DNA of 16,536 nt from NCBI GenBank assembly GCA_020442235.1, contig JAGRKQ010000067.1, positions 1 to 16,536 of the forward strand, written 5' to 3'. Under the pieces are notes generated by a model. That model was not told where the DNA came from. It was given only the letters and a program-made list of their open reading frames with translations, and ran no database searches. The DNA is from Hyphomicrobiaceae bacterium (GTDB lineage Bacteria > Pseudomonadota > Alphaproteobacteria > Rhizobiales > MH13). How positions within the stretch are numbered: position 1 is the stretch's first letter; every line of letters starts with the position of its first letter. Of the stretch, positions 12,356-16,536 are shown piece after piece. Position numbers and translations under genes: made by a program.

Positions 12356-13804
12356 ATGGGCACCCCCGTCAACCGTCTGAAGCGCCTTGCGTTCAGCGCC
12401 GCGATCGCGACGATCGCCGTTCTAGGCGGACTGCCGGCAGGGCCGACCCCGGCACGGGCCGACAATGACGTCATCCGCATCACCGAAGCGCAGGTGCCGA
12501 TGTCGCGCTCGGTGGAGCTGGGCGTCTCCAAGTCCATCGTCATCGAGCTGCCGCGCGACGTGTCCGACGTGCTCGTCTCCAACCCGGAAGTTGCCGATGC
12601 GGTGGTGCGCACCTCGCGGCGCGTCTTCATCGTCGGCGTCGAAGCCGGCGCCACCAACGTCTTCCTGTTCGATGCCGGGCAGAACCAGATCGCGGTGCTC
12701 AACATCAACGTCTCGCGCGACACCACCAGCGTCGCCGAACGCATCCGCTCGCTGATGCCCGATGCGACGATTTCGGTCGAAGGCGTCGGAGACGGCGTGG
12801 TGCTGCGCGGACGGGTTGCCAATGCCGCCGAAGCACGCACGGCCCTCGACATTGCCGCCCGTCTCGTCGGCGGCGAGCAGAATGTCGTCAACGCGCTTGA
12901 GATCGCCGGCACCGACCAGGTGTTCCTGCGCGTGACCATCGCCGAAATCCAGCGCTCCGTGCTGCGTCAGCTCGGCATCAATCTGGGCAATTTCTCCACC
13001 GGCGCCTCGCCGATCACCCGCGTCATCGGCGGCGGGGCCTCGGCCAGCCTGCTTTCGGTCAATCCCTTCGCGGTTGCCGGCCAGGCGCTTTCGGAAAGCT
13101 ATCTGGACCTGTCCTGGAGCGCCTTCCATGCACGCATCCAGGCGATGGAGCAGGAAGGCGTCGTGCGCACGCTGGCTGAACCGACGCTGTCGGCGGTCTC
13201 AGGCGAATCGGCCCGCTTCCTGGCCGGCGGCGAGTTCCCGGTTCCGGTCGGCCGCGACAGCCAGGGCAACATCATCATCGAATTCAAGCCCTTCGGTGTC
13301 GGCCTTTCCTTCACCCCGGTGGTGCTGTCGGAAGACCGCATCTCGCTGGCGGTCGAGACGGAAGTGTCGGAACTGACGGCGGATGGCGGCTTCACGCTCT
13401 CCGGCGCCGGCGGCGACACGCTGACCATTCCGGGCCTGCGCGTGCGGCGCGCCAACACCACCGTCGAACTGCCTTCCGGCGGCGCGCTGGTGATGGCCGG
13501 CCTTATCGACCAGCGGCTGCGCCAGACGATTTCCGGCCTGCCGGGCCTGCGCGAACTGCCGATCCTCGGCGCGCTGTTCCGCTCGCGCGATTATCAGGCC
13601 TCCGAAACCGAACTCGTCATCTTCCTGACGCCCTATCTGGTGCGCCCGACGAGCCCGGATCAGTTGGTTCGCCCGGACGACGATTTCCGCTCGGCCGACG
13701 ATCTGTCCACCATTTTCCTCGATCGCCTGCAGGACCGCTACGGGGTCGGCGGGGCGCGTCCCGACGGGGCCTATCACGGCCACTTCGGTTTCATCATCCA
13801 GTGA
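12356..13804 (+). CDS. cpaC: Outer-membrane secretin CpaC/RcpA
   Basis: The secretin that forms the outer-membrane pore for the Tad pilus; 482 residues from the chosen start. The signal peptide is residues 1-35 (cleavage after ARA), then come the pilus N-domain (about 45-120), a BON-like segment (about 124-185) and the secretin core (about 255-422). The core has the markers VRTLAEPTLSAVSGESARFL, GGEFPVPV and LPGLRELPILGALFRS, ending with TELVIFLTPYLV. The frame also opens at ATG 12302, overlapping the cpaB stop and preceded by GGAGG. However, the extra 18 codons have untypically AT-rich third positions and would make a 53-residue signal peptide, while AGGAAAGG precedes ATG 12356 by 8 bases. 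Hence 12356 is preferred; the stop is unaffected. Confidence 0.93.
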   Translation: MGTPVNRLKRLAFSAAIATIAVLGGLPAGPTPARADNDVIRITEAQVPMSRSVELGVSKSIVIELPRDVSDVLVSNPEVADAVVRTSRRVFIVGVEAGATNVFLFDAGQNQIAVLNINVSRDTTSVAERIRSLMPDATISVEGVGDGVVLRGRVANAAEARTALDIAARLVGGEQNVVNALEIAGTDQVFLRVTIAEIQRSVLRQLGINLGNFSTGASPITRVIGGGASASLLSVNPFAVAGQALSESYLDLSWSAFHARIQAMEQEGVVRTLAEPTLSAVSGESARFLAGGEFPVPVGRDSQGNIIIEFKPFGVGLSFTPVVLSEDRISLAVETEVSELTADGGFTLSGAGGDTLTIPGLRVRRANTTVELPSGGALVMAGLIDQRLRQTISGLPGLRELPILGALFRSRDYQASETELVIFLTPYLVRPTSPDQLVRPDDDFRSADDLSTIFLDRLQDRYGVGGARPDGAYHGHFGFIIQ

Positions 13805-13830
13805 GGAGCCCCGGCTCCGGAGTCATGATC

Positions 13831-14535
13831 ATGAACAGCCTGCCGATCACCCGCCTTGCCCTCCTCGCCGCTGTTGCGGCCAGTGTTGGCGGTTGCAGCT
13901 TCACCAGCCAGCACAATCCTGTCTCGGACCGGTCCGGGCTCGACTACCGTCAGCGCCATCCGATCGTGCTGACGCAGGAAGCGGCCGTGCTGCCGCTTTA
14001 TATCGGCACCGGCGCGGAACGCCTGACGCCGGGCGACCGGACGGCGCTGGCCAGCTTCCTGTCCGATTTCCGCCATCAGGGCGAGGGCGCGCTGCGCGTC
14101 CAGATCCCCTCCGGCGCGGCCAATGACGCGGCTGCGGTCGCCGTCCTGCACGACGTTCATGCCGTCGTCTCCGGCGCCGGCGTCAACCCGGCCGCCGTGG
14201 TGGTGGAGAGCTACCCGGTCCAGAACGCCCAGGCCAACGCCCCGATGCGTGTCCTTTATGACCGCGTTGCCGCCACCAGCAATCAGTGCGGCACGAACAA
14301 CGGCTATATCGAAGCCACCGCGGCCAACCGGGCCTATCCGAATTTCGGCTGCGCCGCGCAGGCGAACCTTGCCGCCATGCTGGCCGATCCGCGCGATGCG
14401 GTGCGCCCGCGCGGCATGGGCACGGCCGATCCGACGCGCCGGACGACCGTTCTGGAGGCCTATCGCCGCGGCCAGGATACGGCCACCCAGCGCAACTCGA
14501 CCGAAACCGCCACCGTCGCCGATGTCGGGAACTGA
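13831..14535 (+). CDS. cpaD: Pilus assembly lipoprotein CpaD
   Basis: A periplasmic lipoprotein of 234 residues that works with the CpaC secretin in Tad pilus biogenesis. The signal peptide ends in a lipobox-like SVGGC with Cys22 as the likely acylated residue. The family segments RHPIVLTQ (about 41-48), NQCGTNNGYIEATAANR (about 150-166) and NFGCAAQANLAAMLADPRD (about 171-189), followed by RPRGMGTADPTRR, are all present. ATG 13831 is chosen because CCGGAG ends 8 bases upstream; the ATG at 13825 is too close to that site, and the GTG at 13801 lacks one. It starts 26 bases after cpaC and ends 2 bases before cpaE, consistent with one operon. Confidence 0.92.
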   Translation: MNSLPITRLALLAAVAASVGGCSFTSQHNPVSDRSGLDYRQRHPIVLTQEAAVLPLYIGTGAERLTPGDRTALASFLSDFRHQGEGALRVQIPSGAANDAAAVAVLHDVHAVVSGAGVNPAAVVVESYPVQNAQANAPMRVLYDRVAATSNQCGTNNGYIEATAANRAYPNFGCAAQANLAAMLADPRDAVRPRGMGTADPTRRTTVLEAYRRGQDTATQRNSTETATVADVGN

Positions 14536-14537
14536 TC

Positions 14538-15809
14538 ATGAGCGATCCCTACTCCTATGAAGAACCGCCGGTGGCGCAGGACGCCTCGGCCCTGATGATC
14601 CGGGCGGTGCCCCGCATCTCGCTTCAGGCCTTCTGCGAAACCGCGCAGATGATCGAGGCGGTGCAGGAAGCGGCTGCCGACCGGCGCATGGCCAAGGCGC
14701 ATGTCAAGGCTTTCCCCGGCGGGCTCGCCGGGGCCATCGACTTCTTCGAGTCGGCACCGACGCCGAACGTCATCCTTCTGGAAACCCGCATGGCGGGCGA
14801 ACAGCTGCTCGCCGGGCTGGATGAACTGGCCGGTCACTGCGATCCGGGCACCAAGGTGGTCATCATCGGCCACACCAATGATGTGTGGCTTTACCGCGAG
14901 CTTCTGCGGCGTGGCATTTCGGACTATGTGGCGATGCCGGTCGACGCGATGGACGTCGTGCGGGTCATTTCCGATCTTTACGCCGACGAGACCGCCGCAC
15001 CGCTCGGCCGGGCGATCGCCTTCGTTTCCGCACGCGGCGGCGTCGGCTCGTCCACCATCGCCCACAATGTCGCCTGGTCGATGTCGACCACTTTCGACGC
15101 GGCAACGGTTCTGGCCGATTTCGACCTGCCTTTCGGCACGGCCAATCTCGACTTCAATCAGGACCCGGCCCAGGGCATAGGCGATGCGATCTCCCAGCCG
15201 GATCGTCTCGACGACACCTTCCTCGACCGCATCCTTGCCAAATGCACGGACAAGCTGAGCCTTCTTGCCGCGCCGGCAACGCTCGACAAGCCGCTGGACC
15301 TGCACGCCGACGATTTCGAGAAGCTCTATGAGGTGATGCGCAAGAACGTGCCGCTCGCCATCTACGACCTGCCGCACCAGTGGTCGGGCTGGATGCGCCG
15401 GGCGCTGATCGAGGTGGACGAGATCGTTCTCGTCGCCGCGCCGGATCTTGCCTGTCTCAGGAACGCCAAGAACCTCTTCGACGCGATCCGCCAGTCGCGG
15501 CCCAATGATGCGCCGCCACGGCTGGTGCTGAACCAGGTCGGCCTGCCGAAGCGGCCCGAACTCGATCCGGCCGATTTCCGCGCCGCGCTCGGCGCCGATC
15601 CGATCGCCGTCATTCCCTTCGATGCCGAGCTGTTCGGCAGCGCATCCAATGGCGGCCAGATGATCGCGGAGATCGCTCCGCGCCACGAGATCGTCAGCCA
15701 GTTCGACGTCATCGCCCAGGTCACCAGCGGTCGGGGCGGCGTGCCGCGCCGGGCCAAGAAATCGGCCCTCATTCCGTTCCTCGACAAGCTGAAACTCTCG
15801 AAGGGATAA
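14538..15809 (+). CDS. cpaE: Pilus localisation ATPase-like protein CpaE/TadZ
   Basis: A 423-residue cytoplasmic protein that in the family places the Tad machinery at the cell pole. The N-terminal half (about 25-148) has a receiver-like fold, but Glu82 (VILLETRM) stands where the phosphorylated Asp would be and Met133 (VAMPVD) replaces the conserved Lys, so it is a pseudo-receiver. The C-terminal half is a ParA/MinD-type P-loop domain. Its Walker A region is SARGGVGSST (164-173), lacking both lysines of the deviant Walker A motif. LADFDLPFG (192-200) follows in the place of Walker A'. The ATG at 14538 follows GGGA by 7 bases and lies 2 bases after the cpaD stop; the long upstream open frame overlaps cpaD and is not real. 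The stop overlaps the cpaF ribosome binding region. Confidence 0.93.
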   Translation: MSDPYSYEEPPVAQDASALMIRAVPRISLQAFCETAQMIEAVQEAAADRRMAKAHVKAFPGGLAGAIDFFESAPTPNVILLETRMAGEQLLAGLDELAGHCDPGTKVVIIGHTNDVWLYRELLRRGISDYVAMPVDAMDVVRVISDLYADETAAPLGRAIAFVSARGGVGSSTIAHNVAWSMSTTFDAATVLADFDLPFGTANLDFNQDPAQGIGDAISQPDRLDDTFLDRILAKCTDKLSLLAAPATLDKPLDLHADDFEKLYEVMRKNVPLAIYDLPHQWSGWMRRALIEVDEIVLVAAPDLACLRNAKNLFDAIRQSRPNDAPPRLVLNQVGLPKRPELDPADFRAALGADPIAVIPFDAELFGSASNGGQMIAEIAPRHEIVSQFDVIAQVTSGRGGVPRRAKKSALIPFLDKLKLSKG

Positions 15810-15816
15810 GCCCCTC

Positions 15817-16536
15817 ATGTTCGGACGCCGCTCAGGATTTGGCGAAAAGGGAACCGGGCAACCGACACCGGGAAGCGCGCCGGAACAGGCGCCTGCGAGC
15901 GCGAGCCCCGCGCCGGAGCCCGTGCGCGCGCCCGAACCCGCGATCGAGGCCCCCAAGCCGCAGCCCATGCCGGAAGGCATGACGCCGGCAACGCGCTCGG
16001 CCGATGCCTCCGGCCGCGTCACCGCGCAGCCGATGCGCAACGACTACTACAACATCAAGAGCGAGATCTTCGGCGCGCTCATCGACACGATCGACCTGTC
16101 GCAGCTCAACAAGCTCGATGCGGAAACCGCGCGCGAGGAAATCCGCGACGTCGTCACCGAGATCATCTCCATCCGCAACATGGCGATGTCCATCGCCGAG
16201 CAGGAACAGCTTCTCGACGACATCTGCAACGACGTGCTCGGCTATGGTCCGCTGCAGCCGCTTCTGGCCCGCGACGACATCGCTGACATCATGGTCAACG
16301 GCGCCGACACCACCTTCATCGAAGTCGGCGGCAAGGTGCAGCAGACCAACGTCAAGTTCCGCGACAATCAGCAGCTGATGAACATCTGCCAGCGGATCGT
16401 CAGCCAGGTCGGCCGCCGCGTCGACGAATCCTCGCCGATCTGCGACGCGCGCCTTCTCGACGGCAGCCGCGTCAACGTCATCGCCCCGCCGCTGGCCATC
16501 GACGGCCCGGCCCTCACCATTCGTAAGTTCAAGAAG
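15817..16536 (+). CDS. cpaF: Secretion ATPase CpaF/TadA, N-terminal part (3' end outside window)
   Basis: The first 240 codons of the VirB11-like hexameric ATPase that powers Tad pilus assembly at the inner membrane. The ATG at 15817 follows AAGGGA (15801-15806) and lies 7 bases after the cpaE stop. Residues about 12-55 are rich in Pro and Ala and probably disordered. The conserved N-terminal domain follows: DYYNIKSEIFGALIDTIDL, then LLDDICNDVLGYGPLQPLL (about 132-150), IADIMVNGADTTFIE (about 155-169), and a VDESSPICDARLLDGSRVNVI segment (about 202-222) typical of CpaF. The frame is still open at the last base, just before the Walker A motif is expected, so catalytic motifs cannot be checked. 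Confidence 0.94.
   Translation, partial: MFGRRSGFGEKGTGQPTPGSAPEQAPASASPAPEPVRAPEPAIEAPKPQPMPEGMTPATRSADASGRVTAQPMRNDYYNIKSEIFGALIDTIDLSQLNKLDAETAREEIRDVVTEIISIRNMAMSIAEQEQLLDDICNDVLGYGPLQPLLARDDIADIMVNGADTTFIEVGGKVQQTNVKFRDNQQLMNICQRIVSQVGRRVDESSPICDARLLDGSRVNVIAPPLAIDGPALTIRKFKK

Noticed and set aside
14460-16040. 526-codon minus-strand open frame opposite cpaE and cpaF
   Set aside because: It runs antisense to well-supported CpaE and CpaF, has a shadow-type composition and spans two genes.
1-16536. CRISPR arrays, tRNA or rRNA genes, insertion sequences, phage or restriction genes
   Set aside because: No regular direct repeats, transposase or integrase motifs, or RNA gene signatures were seen on either strand by inspection.

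Overview
The window looks like chromosomal DNA from a high-GC alphaproteobacterium, most likely of the order Hyphomicrobiales (Rhizobiales-like). The evidence is the GC-rich third codon positions, the alphaproteobacterial cpa naming and order of the Tad pilus genes, and a long-form phosphomannomutase/phosphoglucomutase of the rhizobial type. No tRNA, rRNA, CRISPR array, insertion sequence or phage gene was seen, and no gene-free stretch exceeds 300 bases.

Region 1 (1-2320) holds the C-terminal part of uracil phosphoribosyltransferase (upp). A converging AraC-family regulator follows, and it is divergent from a hormone-sensitive-lipase-type alpha/beta hydrolase.

Region 2 (2406-6511, plus strand) is a housekeeping or accessory run: a membrane-anchored retropepsin-like aspartic protease, a phosphohexomutase, an acetylpolyamine amidohydrolase (histone-deacetylase fold) and an orphan PhnD-like periplasmic binding protein.

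Region 3 (6530-16536) is a Tad/Flp type IVc pilus locus split over two strands. On the minus strand, from a divergent promoter region at about 10229-10506, lie a free-standing secretin N-domain protein, a TadE pseudopilin and a second TadE/TadF-like pseudopilin. Beyond a 40-bp inverted repeat comes a membrane sensor with a histidine-kinase layout but no visible phospho-acceptor histidine or intact ATP site. On the plus strand lie the Flp pilin (pilA), then cpaA (prepilin peptidase), cpaB, cpaC (secretin), cpaD (lipoprotein), cpaE (localisation ATPase with a pseudo-receiver) and the start of cpaF (secretion ATPase), which runs off the window. Together these would process pilin, build the outer-membrane channel and power fibre assembly. 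The platform genes tadB/tadC would be expected just beyond the right edge.

The least explained signals are non-coding or very small. They are: (a) a 37-codon ORF with a perfect AGGAGG between pilA and cpaA, which runs through a terminator-like hairpin and overlaps the cpaA start as ATGA; (b) a chain of three overlapping inverted repeats in the cpaB leader, the last covering the ribosome binding site; (c) TTAACC motifs (CtrA-like half-sites) in three inter-gene regions of the pilus locus; and (d) the degenerate kinase paired with a receiver-like CpaE domain lacking its phospho-acceptor aspartate. All functional readings are from sequence inspection only.
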